The notes: generated by a model from the letters alone, not told the origin. A stretch of DNA of 8,407 nucleotides from Thiotrichales bacterium (GCA_024763135.1 JANTGD010000142.1:1-8407), one strand, 5' to 3'. Counted from the stretch's first letter, positions 1-6,526 are shown. Program-made: numbers and translations.

Positions 1-100
1 AAATCTGGAGAAAAAGCGCAGTTTACACGCAGTACATGAGCATTTTGAGCCACAATTAACGCTGGATCGTGCCAGCTGAGTGTTTTTCAACAACCTGCTA
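1..100 (-). repeat. MITE-like element, copy A (cut by the window edge)
   Basis: Read on the minus strand from base 98 down to base 1, this stretch matches the first 98 bases of the complete copy at 8253-8392 with about four mismatches. Its visible terminal inverted repeat is the GCAGGTTGTTGAAAAAC end, and the dinucleotide TA (99-100) follows directly, as at both ends of the other copy. The rest of the element lies beyond the left edge. It has no coding capacity, so it would be a non-autonomous element moved by a transposase encoded elsewhere. TA flanks are typical of IS630/Tc1-mariner-like insertion; that family assignment is inference. Confidence 0.85.
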
Positions 101-146
101 GGTTAACAGTTTGAAGCTGCGCTACCGATCCTGCATTTTTGGGCTT

Positions 147-1361
147 TTATTGATCTAACTCAATATGAAGCAATGGAGCAAAATCGGGATCATTTTCAAA
201 AGCCGATGCAAAACGTGTGCTAGCTTCACCTGGTCCCGAAATTATCAGGGCGATTGAGTTTCCAGCTTGCCAACCTGGGCGATCGACTATTTCTGTAATG
301 ATGTCCGATATATCGTCTGTACGCTGGTCGGGTCCGGCGATCAGCCGTCCAGACCAGGGAGAAGGCTCCCAGTAGGTTGTTGCATTAGTCAGCGGTCTGC
401 TGCTGATAGAGTAACTGTTTTGTTCGAAAGGCAGAGCACTGTCACTGGCGTCACCCTGAATTGTCAGATGAATGAAGTAGGGCTCGAAAGTTTCAAGGTT
501 GGAGGTAAACTGGACATAGGCTTTGGAAATGGCAGCATTCCGGGGGATGTCGATATTGTTGAATCTGAGCCCGACAATGGGATTCAAAGCTGCCATTGAG
601 CCAATGCCATAGCCGAGATTCAGGCTATCACTGATCAGCCTTACCATGCCGTTGACGCTGCTCTCCTGGGCATCGTCAGTTTTTGAAACGATACGGTACT
701 CCAATACACTCCCCACACTACCGGAGCTGCTGTCGGCTGTATAGTGAATTTCAAGTTTGGGGGCCTTGTCTTGGCTTTCATCATAGCTGTAGGCCGAACG
801 AGACCCTCGTCCTTCAAGCAGAAATGTGAGGGTTGCCCCCCGCTCCCAACCAGGAAGGCCGATGATTTCCTGAATAATCGAAGAGATATCGGGTGACCGC
901 TCATCGGTCTGGTCAATTTCCCAGGGTGGGATAGACCAGAGTGCTGTTGCAGATGTCTTTATCCGTGATGAGATATTTCGGTTTGTTTCTTCAAATAGAG
1001 CGTTTTGAGGGTCAGCGATACCACTAATTATGATCGATGTGGATTTGGATCCCGCCGCAGACGCAGTAAAACTGATTTGGGCATCATCAATTAAAGCCCC
1101 TTTGGGGATATCGATATTCTCAAACCGAAGCCCGACCACTTGCTTGTCATTTCCTTCATAGCCGAGATTCAGATTCTGATCGTAGAGCCTGGTTGTGCCA
1201 TTGGCGGATTCCTCTGCATCAGCTTCGCTGGAAGAGATGGATGCCTGGATTTTAAAATTGCCTCCACCCGATAATGAGGCGCCATCAGAGCATCCTCCTA
1301 TTGCAATAAGCATCAAGAGTATTGTGATGCTGCTCAAGGGTGTCCGGCTAGGATTGTACAT
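147..1361 (-). CDS. Exported lipoprotein with two tandem copies of a beta-rich domain
   Basis: The 404-residue protein has a lipoprotein signal: a short N-terminus with one Arg, a hydrophobic stretch (about 12-21) and the lipobox IGGC with Cys24. Ser25 at +2 fits outer-membrane sorting. Two related domains follow, about residues 37-207 and 221-402. Shared blocks in the same order are a 'D/E-A-x-E-S-x-N-G' start, LNLGY, VGLRF-x-NIDIP, SSR, a W-x5-W pair, DIS-x-II-x-EI, PGW-x-x-G and a closing 'AP-x-L-x-I' strand. From memory, this domain recurs as repeats in secreted proteins of marine gammaproteobacteria, sometimes with PKD or DNRLRE/CBM96-like modules; no catalytic residues are recognisable, so a binding or structural role is inference. 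The start is the first Met, with GGAG about 10 bases upstream. No terminator was seen; the gene ends 47 bases from the MITE-like copy. It appears monocistronic. Confidence 0.85.
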   Translation of the reverse strand: MYNPSRTPLSSITILLMLIAIGGCSDGASLSGGGNFKIQASISSSEADAEESANGTTRLYDQNLNLGYEGNDKQVVGLRFENIDIPKGALIDDAQISFTASAAGSKSTSIIISGIADPQNALFEETNRNISSRIKTSATALWSIPPWEIDQTDERSPDISSIIQEIIGLPGWERGATLTFLLEGRGSRSAYSYDESQDKAPKLEIHYTADSSSGSVGSVLEYRIVSKTDDAQESSVNGMVRLISDSLNLGYGIGSMAALNPIVGLRFNNIDIPRNAAISKAYVQFTSNLETFEPYFIHLTIQGDASDSALPFEQNSYSISSRPLTNATTYWEPSPWSGRLIAGPDQRTDDISDIITEIVDRPGWQAGNSIALIISGPGEASTRFASAFENDPDFAPLLHIELDQ

Positions 1362-1377
1362 TCTGTCTTGACTCCAC

Positions 1378-1404
1378 GTTATCTAGGGATGGTTATCTAG
1401 GGAT
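1378..1404. repeat. Tandem 14-bp duplication
   Basis: GTTATCTAGGGAT occurs at 1378-1390 and again, exactly, at 1392-1404, one base apart. Each unit carries an AGGGA, and the second sits five bases before the ATG at 1409. The repeat lies 17 bases before the divergent lipoprotein start, so it could be part of that gene's leader, an operator-like pair, or a slippage duplication of the ribosome binding site of the small frame at 1409. Confidence 0.7.
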
Positions 1405-1408
1405 CGCC

Positions 1409-1540
1409 ATGAACCGGTCTCACCTGAAGATTTTTTCGTCATCTCGCTATATAGAGGGAAAGCCCCCGATAGTTGAAACACTTGATCAATTCATTATGGA
1501 AATCTCACCCCCACAGCAGATAGACACAAGTCTTTCCTAA
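1409..1540 (+). CDS. Candidate small protein, 43 residues (hypothetical)
   Basis: An ATG frame of 43 codons preceded by AGGGA (1399-1403) with a five-base gap, a good ribosome binding site. The product begins MNRSHLKIF, has no membrane segment or cysteines, and resembles nothing I recognise. It runs divergently from the lipoprotein gene at 147-1361, their starts lying 48 bases apart. It overlaps the only plausible -10 box for that gene, which counts against one or the other. A chance frame of this length is common, so support rests on the ribosome binding site alone. Confidence 0.2.
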   Translation: MNRSHLKIFSSSRYIEGKPPIVETLDQFIMEISPPQQIDTSLS

Positions 1541-1752
1541 AAGTTCAATTGTCAAAACAAATTTGTCTAATGAAACTGATTTGAAACTTTGATTATCTAA
1601 TTGCTGTTACATTTCCCACTAAGTCAAAAACTCTATCGGAGACCATTGATTCAACGGAAGAAGCAGTTACCGTCATCAATGGGTGTGTATGGCCTGTCCA
1701 TCTGGACGGCGTTAAAAATAAAAAACGGTTACCCGGAAGCCACACAATCGCT

Positions 1753-1767
1753 TAGCAGGTTGTTGAA
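1753..1767 (+). repeat. Relic terminal repeat of the MITE-like element
   Basis: TAGCAGGTTGTTGAA is identical to the outer end of copy A read on its own strand, including the flanking TA. After 1767 the match stops, but GTGTAAACT, which is internal to the complete copy, appears a few bases later (1774-1782). CAGCTGA is followed by a TCAACCTG-like end near 1832-1850. This fits an old copy with internal deletions, though only the 15-base end is firm. Confidence 0.5.
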
Positions 1768-1909
1768 GATACTGTGTAAACTCCCCACGGAAAACTGGGC
1801 TGTGTCGAGATCAAAGTAGGACTTTGCTTTTACAGCTGATCTTATCAACCTGGCCATTAAAATATGCGGTCTCAGCTGTCACATCCGCGCCCTTTGGATC
1901 ACCCTGGTA

Positions 1910-1925
1910 CCGCTATATTTAGCGG
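1910..1925. repeat. Small perfect hairpin
   Basis: CCGCTA-TATT-TAGCGG forms a six-base-pair perfect stem with a four-base loop. No T-tract follows on either strand, so it is not a terminator. It sits inside the broken minus-strand frame at 1811-1990 and supplies that frame's two stop codons. Confidence 0.5.
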
Positions 1926-2057
1926 CCGGGCTGATAACTACAGCCTCGATCATAGCCGATAGAACCCTCCGTTGAATTCACGAAGTCCACGCAATTAATG
2001 GGCGTAGTTGACAAAATAAAAAACTTCGACTCACCCGCAAAGTGATCTTACATTGTT

Positions 2058-2198
2058 CTATTTCGCCAGGCACACCAATAACTCAGGCATCTTTTCTGCG
2101 CCCACCTGAAGCTTCTGGGATAGTGAAAAAGAGGGAGACCAAACAAGCAGAATCGCTCCCCTTGGAGCTTTGTTCAATCCGGTAATCGGAAGCTTCAT
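2058..2198 (-). CDS. Candidate small protein, 46 residues (hypothetical)
   Basis: On the minus strand, AAAGGA followed by three bases precedes an ATG frame of 46 codons beginning MKLPITGLNKAP. A short hydrophobic patch (about residues 14-20, GAILLVW) is too short for a clear membrane segment. Just past the stop, an imperfect six-pair stem with a bulge (about 2028-2047) is followed on the minus strand by a T-rich stretch (complement of 2011-2026), resembling a weak terminator. Ribosome binding site, frame and possible terminator together give modest support. No homologue is recognised. Confidence 0.2.
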   Translation of the reverse strand: MKLPITGLNKAPRGAILLVWSPSFSLSQKLQVGAEKMPELLVCLAK

Positions 2199-2264
2199 GA
2201 ATCCTTTCTATGTTGTTGTATTTCTGCGCTTTCAATTATAAGTAAATATCGCAGATTGATGCCC

Positions 2265-2270
2265 TATAAC
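2265..2270 (+). promoter_or_regulatory. Possible -10 box for the wcaJ-like gene
   Basis: TATAAC matches the sigma-70 -10 consensus at five of six positions, but no good -35 is seen at the right distance, so an activator might be required. Transcription from here would place the inverted repeat at 2279-2325 at the very 5' end of a leader of roughly 155 bases. Confidence 0.3.
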
Positions 2271-2278
2271 ATTGATGA

Positions 2279-2325
2279 TTGACTAGAGGAGAATTATCGG
2301 TCATCTGGAGTTTACCTCTAGTCAA
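2279..2325. promoter_or_regulatory. Perfect 11-bp inverted repeat upstream of the wcaJ-like gene
   Basis: TTGACTAGAGG (2279-2289) and CCTCTAGTCAA (2315-2325) are perfect reverse complements separated by 25 bases. No T-run follows, so it is not an ordinary terminator. It could be a paired operator, a stem in the mRNA leader, or the ends of a tiny insertion. Its position 107 bases before the start codon favours a regulatory role for the polysaccharide-initiating gene; this is inference. Confidence 0.5.
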
Positions 2326-2380
2326 ACATCGTTTGCGGTAAAAGTGTGAACCATTCCTCATTCCTGATGTCACACAAAAC

Positions 2381-2403
2381 GTGGTCAGTCACTCTATGAC
2401 CAC
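2381..2403. promoter_or_regulatory. Perfect 7-bp dyad just upstream of the wcaJ-like gene
   Basis: GTGGTCA and TGACCAC form a perfect inverted repeat around a nine-base centre, ending 28 bases before the start codon. The size and spacing fit a dimeric regulator's operator or a leader hairpin that could affect translation. No regulator gene is present in the window to pair with it. Confidence 0.4.
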
Positions 2404-2431
2404 AGATGTTCATCGTTAAAGGTCTGGAGAT

Positions 2432-3874
2432 ATGGAAGCTACGAAATATAAGCGAGTCACATCCGCTGAACGTTCATCTCAGTTTCGCGAGCACTACCTA
2501 ACTGGGATACTCGCCATGATCGATATGGCTGTCTTTGTCCTGCTGGGTATGGTCACCTATGCAATATACCCTGGCTGGAATGATGCAGATGCCGGGTTTT
2601 ATATTGGGGCAGTATGGTTCGCCGCGATCGTAACAGTTTCGGCATTCAACGCGGCCAACCTCTACCGTATCGAACACGTGATACCAACGGAGCGTGTCTT
2701 TATCCGCTCTGTATCGATCTGTGTGCTCGTGTTTCTGGTGATGTTTTTTATTGGTTTTGTGTTCAAGATCACCGACGAGTACTCGCGCATCTGGTTGATC
2801 GGCTGGGTTTCCCTGGTTGTTGTGACATTGAGTGCTGTCCGTGTATACATGGGCCATATAGTGCACAAAATGGCCAAAAAAGGTCAGCTTTCCAGGAAGG
2901 TCATCGTGATGGGAAGAGGCCGAGAAGCACAACGATTATTTTCCAGACTGGAACAGACCGCCTTTCCATGGATCCATGTGATCGGTGTATTCGATGCCTC
3001 AACTGGCGGTCAGGCTTTTGATAAGCGCTTTTTGAATGGGGATGTCGATGACCTTCTAGACTATGCTCGCCGTCATCAGATTGACGACATTATCATTGCA
3101 TTACCGGGTTTAAGTGAGGAGCATCTACGTGTGTTGATCAACAAGCTGGAAGTCCTTCCTGTCAACATTAACCTCAGCCTTGATTTGGTTGGTGTCTCCT
3201 TGGACGAGGGGGCCGTAAGTGCCTATGGCAGGTTGCCGGTAGTCAATATGAAAATGAGGCCATTGGAAGGGTGGCGTCAAATGGTCAAGTTTCTCGAAGA
3301 TAGGATTCTTGGATTGATTATTTTTTCTTTGATCGCCCCGATCATGGCAGTCATAGCCTTGCTGATCAAACTCGATAGCCCTGGCCCGATTTTCTTCAAA
3401 CAGGATCGCTATGGATTTAACAACCAATTAATCAAGGTATACAAGTTCCGCACCATGTACAGTGATCAGACAGATGCGAATGCAGAAAAGCTCGCGACAA
3501 GGGATGATTCGCGTATTACCACGCTGGGCCGTTTCTTGCGACGCAGCAGCCTGGATGAGTTGCCTCAATTTATTAATGTACTCAAAGGTGACATGTCAAT
3601 TGTTGGGCCTAGACCCCATGCACTGAAAGCTAGCGCGGCGGGTCGTCTCTATGATGAGGTTGTCGATAACTATGCAAAAAGGCATCGCGTAAAACCTGGC
3701 ATTACGGGCTGGGCACAGGTCAGGGGTTGGCGTGGGGAGACGGATACCGAAGAAAAGATTATGAAAAGAGTTGAATATGACCTCGACTATATTGAGCATT
3801 GGTCTCTGAGCTTTGACCTCAAAATCATACTGCAAACGATTTTTGGTGGCTTTTCTGGGAGGAATGCCTTTTGA
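2432..3874 (+). CDS. WcaJ-like undecaprenyl-phosphate sugar-1-phosphate transferase
   Basis: This polyprenyl phosphoglycosyl transferase starts polysaccharide synthesis by moving a hexose-1-phosphate (glucose in characterised WcaJ; galactose in relatives) from a UDP-sugar to undecaprenyl phosphate in the inner membrane. The 480 residues match the family's usual length. Four N-terminal membrane segments lie near 24-43, 56-75, 92-112 and 119-137. A Rossmann-like cytosolic domain begins near 155 (VIVMGRGREA). A re-entrant helix near 291-313 leads into the bacterial sugar transferase domain: DSPGPIFFKQDRYG, KFRTM, SLDELPQF with the catalytic Asp375-Glu376 pair, VGPRPHA, KPGITGWAQV and GWRGETDT. 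The end, GRNAF, is the normal family terminus. The start is the first Met; GGAG lies only two bases before it, AAAGG nine bases before it, so initiation may be inefficient. No glycosyltransferase, Wza/Wzc or flippase genes adjoin, so it is an orphan in this window. Whether it is wcaJ, pssY or another paralogue cannot be settled here. Confidence 0.95.
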   Translation: MEATKYKRVTSAERSSQFREHYLTGILAMIDMAVFVLLGMVTYAIYPGWNDADAGFYIGAVWFAAIVTVSAFNAANLYRIEHVIPTERVFIRSVSICVLVFLVMFFIGFVFKITDEYSRIWLIGWVSLVVVTLSAVRVYMGHIVHKMAKKGQLSRKVIVMGRGREAQRLFSRLEQTAFPWIHVIGVFDASTGGQAFDKRFLNGDVDDLLDYARRHQIDDIIIALPGLSEEHLRVLINKLEVLPVNINLSLDLVGVSLDEGAVSAYGRLPVVNMKMRPLEGWRQMVKFLEDRILGLIIFSLIAPIMAVIALLIKLDSPGPIFFKQDRYGFNNQLIKVYKFRTMYSDQTDANAEKLATRDDSRITTLGRFLRRSSLDELPQFINVLKGDMSIVGPRPHALKASAAGRLYDEVVDNYAKRHRVKPGITGWAQVRGWRGETDTEEKIMKRVEYDLDYIEHWSLSFDLKIILQTIFGGFSGRNAF

Positions 3875-3892
3875 GGAAGCTCTGATCAATTC

Positions 3893-4016
3893 GTAACACG
3901 GCATCTTGTAACGCGAAATCGCCCACTTCTGCGTTGCGGTTCTTCGCAATAGCCAGCTATTACGTGCGATCCGCGCCTTGAACTGGACGATTTTTCACCA
4001 CAATCTGCTGGCGTGA
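3893..4016. repeat. Degenerate palindromic intergenic element
   Basis: The stretch is an imperfect inverted repeat centred at 3954/3955, with a perfect core AATAGC-CA-GCTATT (3948-3961). Outward, the arms keep matching with substitutions and small indels. The left arm has GCGAAATCGCCCACTTC and the right arm reads, on the other strand, TGAAAAATCGTCCAGTTC; the outermost CACGGC and GGCGTG also correspond. It begins about 18 bases after the stop of the wcaJ-like gene. The TTCTGCGTTGCGGTTCTTCGC block recalls palindromic repeats scattered between genes in many proteobacteria; that comparison is from memory. Confidence 0.6.
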
Positions 4017-4226
4017 TAGATGGGTGCTCATGACCTAGCTATCTATGTTTTCGCCTTCTCTTGGTTTATGATTCTATCAACGGTTGTTGTGCCTCGGTGT
4101 CCTTTGGTGAGCTATGGCAAGTATGCAATTCATTGGTAAAACCACACCTGATAATAAACCGGGTCTTTTCCGTAGGTATTTTTGTAGGGAAAGGGGGGTG
4201 GCCACAGCTACATAGATAGGCATCAT

Positions 4227-4268
4227 TGACTAAAAAATGCCATGATCACGCCACGTGATGTGTAGTCA
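4227..4268 (-). terminator. Possible weak terminator of the phoD-like gene
   Basis: Two nested perfect stems are seen: an outer TGACTA/TAGTCA (4227-4232 with 4263-4268) and an inner ATCACG-CCA-CGTGAT (4245-4259). On the minus strand the inner hairpin is followed after eight bases by six T residues (complement of 4232-4237). The gap to the T-run is longer than usual, so termination may be poor. It lies 35 bases after the phoD-like stop codon. Confidence 0.35.
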
Positions 4269-4302
4269 TAGTAGTTCTTAGACAAATGAAGACACGCCTA
4301 AT

Positions 4303-6396
4303 TCATGCAATATTCGAGGACTGGACCATTTCGATCGCTGTCGTGCCGTTGGCCGATTGCACGATTTTAAAGCGAGTAGTTGCCAGCACTTTGTCGGCTT
4401 CGGCATCTTCTGTAATCGTTTTCAGGGTATGGAGCGCTACCCACACCGCGGCCTCTGTCACCTGTACCACGCCGTAGCCGTGCGCATCAGTATCGGCATA
4501 CAGCAAATGCGGATTATCGCTGACATCGTTCTCCACAGGCAGCTCACCGCGGGCCGCGGCCAGAGCGTTGGCGATGCCATAGCGCAGGGTATTGTCAATA
4601 TTGTTAATCGGGCGCTGCGGTTGCGAAACATCTGGATAGGTGATCAGCCGGCGTACATCTGCCGCCAGCGCACTCGGTTGTTCCATGCGTGAACGTCGCT
4701 CCAAGGCAGAAAACATCGATTGCGAACTGATGGCTGCGGTGACAACTTCGGCGATCACAGGCTCGGGTACCGCCGCGTCGTAATTGGCCATGACTTGTCC
4801 AGCAAAATGCGCGTGCAGATCACCGGCCAGCGAAATTACGCCGGAGATTTGTTGCGCTGCAAGGAACTGCATTAATTCGTTGCGTTCCGTCGCGTAGCCA
4901 TCCCAAGCATCCGAAGACAGCACTACATCTGGCAAACGTGTATCCAGCCGGCTCAGATTCACCCGTAAACGCAGCAAAGGCACAGAGTTTCCCCAAATTC
5001 GCCAACGTGTGCGGGTATCCAGCATTACTGACTTCCACCAGTGTTTTTGTGTTTCCCCGAGTATCGTCCCCGGCGGGCTGGCAGCACGGGGGTTGAGAAA
5101 AACTTTGCCAGCCATCGACAGAAAGCGCTCAGGTTGGCCTCCATTGGCATCGCGTCCTGCATCCATTTGATTGAGCAGCGCGAGCGGCATGCCGGCGCGC
5201 GGATGGAGGAATTCCGGAAAATTGCCCGAAATATCCTCGGGCACGGCATGATCACTGCGATAAGAGCGATTGTCGGTCAGGATTAGGTCAAAAAGCTGCC
5301 CAAAATGCAGCCGCCGATAAATCGTCAAGCTAGCCAGGGCAGCCGCATTGTCCGGATTGGGCTGTGCGTTTGAAGTGTTTTGCACCGACGTAAATTCAAA
5401 GGGCCGTGCATGATGTAAACCCGGATCACTTTCCAAAGCCGCGGAATAATCCATGGGAATAAATTCAAACCACGCTTGGTTGGCCGCCACTTTCCGCGTT
5501 TGGGAAGGCTCGTCTGTGCTACTGTGCTCACCGGCATTGACATAATTGGCTTCACTCTGCCAGCAGTCATCGGAAAACTCATGATCGTCCCAGAGACACA
5601 CAAAAGGCCAATGCGCGCGCGCCTCAAGCAGATCAGGATCCTGGAGATAAGTTTTATAAAGATACCGATAATCTGCCACCGTCTCAGCATGATAAATCCC
5701 ATTGACGCTGGTTGCCGAATCAGGCAATACCCCCAAGTTACGCGGCGCACCGGAAGATTCCAGCAAGCCGCCCGGTAGCGGTTCATTACTGTCATCCACC
5801 GGTGCCTGCCAGGACTCATCCGTTTCATAGATAAAATCCCCTAAATGCAGGATAAAGCGCAACCGTGCCTCCACGGGTTGGTTGCTATCGTCTTTCAGCA
5901 AACGCCGATACGCTCCGTAATATCCATGCTGGCGTTCCTGGCAGCTCACAAAGGCAAAATTGACGGGCTGATTGCTTTCCGATGATGGCGCGGTCCACGT
6001 GCGCCCGGTTCTGGAAATATCTCCGGCCGTGCTTCTAAAGCGATAGAAGTAGACCTGATCTGGTTGCAGCGCCTGCGCGCCTGCGCGCACCGTGTAGTCG
6101 TGCTCGATCTTCGCCTCGACCAATGCCTGAACTACCAGATTTGCGAAGGCCGGATCGGTGGCCACTTCCAGCTCAAGATAGACGACTGCTTGCTCTGGTT
6201 CCACTGGCTCGGCGCGTGTCCATAATACGACCGAGTTCGAGGTAGGATCGGCCGAGGCCACTCCCTGAGGAAAGCGCGCTGCAATCAGCGGGCGTTCGGG
6301 TAGAGAATGATGCCTGTTGCAACCCGTCAATACGCCGCCACAAACACCCTGTACCCAATAAATAGAACCCCATTTTAAAAAATCACGTCTGCGCAT
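4303..6396 (-). CDS. PhoD-family phosphoesterase, Tat-exported probable lipoprotein
   Basis: PhoD enzymes are secreted metallo-phosphatases or phosphodiesterases that release phosphate from organic esters. With the start at 6396 the protein has 697 residues and opens MRRRDFLKWG, a twin-arginine motif (RRDFLK), then a hydrophobic stretch and the lipobox LTGC (Cys26). Family marks in order, numbered from this start: FPQGVASADP and VVLWTR (about 41-61), SCQE-x4-GYYGAYR (151-163), HLGDFIYE (184-191), WDDHEFSDD (269-277), TDNRSYR (374-380), ETQKHWW (448-454), DAWDGY (496-501) and SLAGDLHAHFAG (521-532). All metal-ligand blocks look intact. It exceeds the usual 500-600 residues because of a long C-terminal extension. 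The open frame extends to 6531, but that start lies upstream of a CRP site and a likely -10 box. ATG at 6429 (12 more residues) is the alternative; neither start has a strong ribosome binding site. Substrate unknown. Confidence 0.93.
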   Translation of the reverse strand: MRRRDFLKWGSIYWVQGVCGGVLTGCNRHHSLPERPLIAARFPQGVASADPTSNSVVLWTRAEPVEPEQAVVYLELEVATDPAFANLVVQALVEAKIEHDYTVRAGAQALQPDQVYFYRFRSTAGDISRTGRTWTAPSSESNQPVNFAFVSCQERQHGYYGAYRRLLKDDSNQPVEARLRFILHLGDFIYETDESWQAPVDDSNEPLPGGLLESSGAPRNLGVLPDSATSVNGIYHAETVADYRYLYKTYLQDPDLLEARAHWPFVCLWDDHEFSDDCWQSEANYVNAGEHSSTDEPSQTRKVAANQAWFEFIPMDYSAALESDPGLHHARPFEFTSVQNTSNAQPNPDNAAALASLTIYRRLHFGQLFDLILTDNRSYRSDHAVPEDISGNFPEFLHPRAGMPLALLNQMDAGRDANGGQPERFLSMAGKVFLNPRAASPPGTILGETQKHWWKSVMLDTRTRWRIWGNSVPLLRLRVNLSRLDTRLPDVVLSSDAWDGYATERNELMQFLAAQQISGVISLAGDLHAHFAGQVMANYDAAVPEPVIAEVVTAAISSQSMFSALERRSRMEQPSALAADVRRLITYPDVSQPQRPINNIDNTLRYGIANALAAARGELPVENDVSDNPHLLYADTDAHGYGVVQVTEAAVWVALHTLKTITEDAEADKVLATTRFKIVQSANGTTAIEMVQSSNIA

Positions 6397-6486
6397 AAAC
6401 TGCCATGCCTGCTGAACTGAGTCTGTCATCACGATCGTCTGCTTAACTGAATTTTTCAAGTGCTTTGCGCACGATTCAGCCAAGAC

Positions 6487-6492
6487 GCTATA
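6487..6492 (-). promoter_or_regulatory. Likely -10 box of the phoD-like gene
   Basis: On the minus strand TATAGC sits about 29 bases downstream of the CRP dyad centre, within a few bases of the spacing expected for class II activation. Transcription would start near 6480, giving a leader of about 84 bases to the ATG at 6396, or about 51 to the ATG at 6429. No good -35 is visible, as is usual for CRP-dependent promoters. Confidence 0.4.
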
Positions 6493-6510
6493 CTCAGATG
6501 GGCTCAAAAC

Positions 6511-6526
6511 TGTGACCGAGATCACA
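6511..6526. promoter_or_regulatory. CRP (cAMP receptor protein) binding site
   Basis: TGTGACCGAGATCACA carries both perfect half-sites TGTGA and TCACA with the canonical six-base spacer. The symmetry extends one base outward on each side (C before, G after). It lies between the divergent phoD-like and polyserine lipoprotein genes. Its centre is about 39 bases from the inferred minus-strand transcript start, and about 65 bases from a possible plus-strand start if CATAAA at 6571-6576 serves as a -10. It may therefore control both genes, presumably activating them when preferred carbon is scarce. Confidence 0.8.

Larger units (their letters stand above)
1362..2431. other. Long intergenic region, about 1.07 kb, with no confident gene
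   Basis: This gap separates the divergent lipoprotein gene (ending upstream at 1361) from the wcaJ-like gene. It holds a tandem 14-bp repeat (1378-1404), two short frames with plausible ribosome binding sites (1409-1540 plus, 2058-2198 minus), a relic MITE end (1753-1767), a small perfect hairpin (1910-1925) and two perfect dyads close to the wcaJ-like start. A minus-strand frame at 1811-1990 reads like decayed coding sequence but is broken by two stops. The mixture of relics suggests eroded sequence. A weak minus-strand promoter for the lipoprotein gene could use TATATA at 1448-1453, but its -35 match is poor. Confidence 0.6.
3875..4302. other. Intergenic region between two converging genes
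   Basis: The wcaJ-like gene and the phoD-like gene converge on this 428-base gap. Its first third is a degenerate palindrome (about 3893-4016). The rest holds a nested inverted repeat near 4227-4268 and otherwise nothing recognisable. No classical plus-strand terminator for the wcaJ-like gene is visible; the palindrome itself may fold in the transcript and serve that purpose. Confidence 0.6.

Noticed and set aside
267..916. Overlapping frames antisense to, or in other frames of, the lipoprotein gene
   Set aside because: They are shadows of 147-1361; the real frame has a signal peptide and two internally homologous domains.
1550..1555. Perfect TTGACA -35 box on the minus strand upstream of the lipoprotein gene
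   Set aside because: No acceptable -10 sequence occurs 16-18 bases downstream, so it is not called as a promoter.
1601..1819. 72-codon plus-strand frame starting with TTG
   Set aside because: No ribosome binding site, no recognisable domain, and it runs through the relic MITE end, so it looks like chance.
2344..2375. GTGTGA...TCACAC as a second CRP site
   Set aside because: The half-sites are separated by 20 bases instead of six, so it is not a CRP operator.
4020..4139. 39-codon plus-strand frame with a hydrophobic stretch (IYVFAFSWFMILSTVVV)
   Set aside because: It could be a tiny membrane peptide, but there is no ribosome binding site and two stop codons directly precede the ATG; not enough to call.
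6420..6445. CTGTCAT resembling a Pho-box half-site near the phoD-like start
   Set aside because: The second repeat at the required 11-base period is absent, and it lies within or beside the coding start in the wrong orientation.
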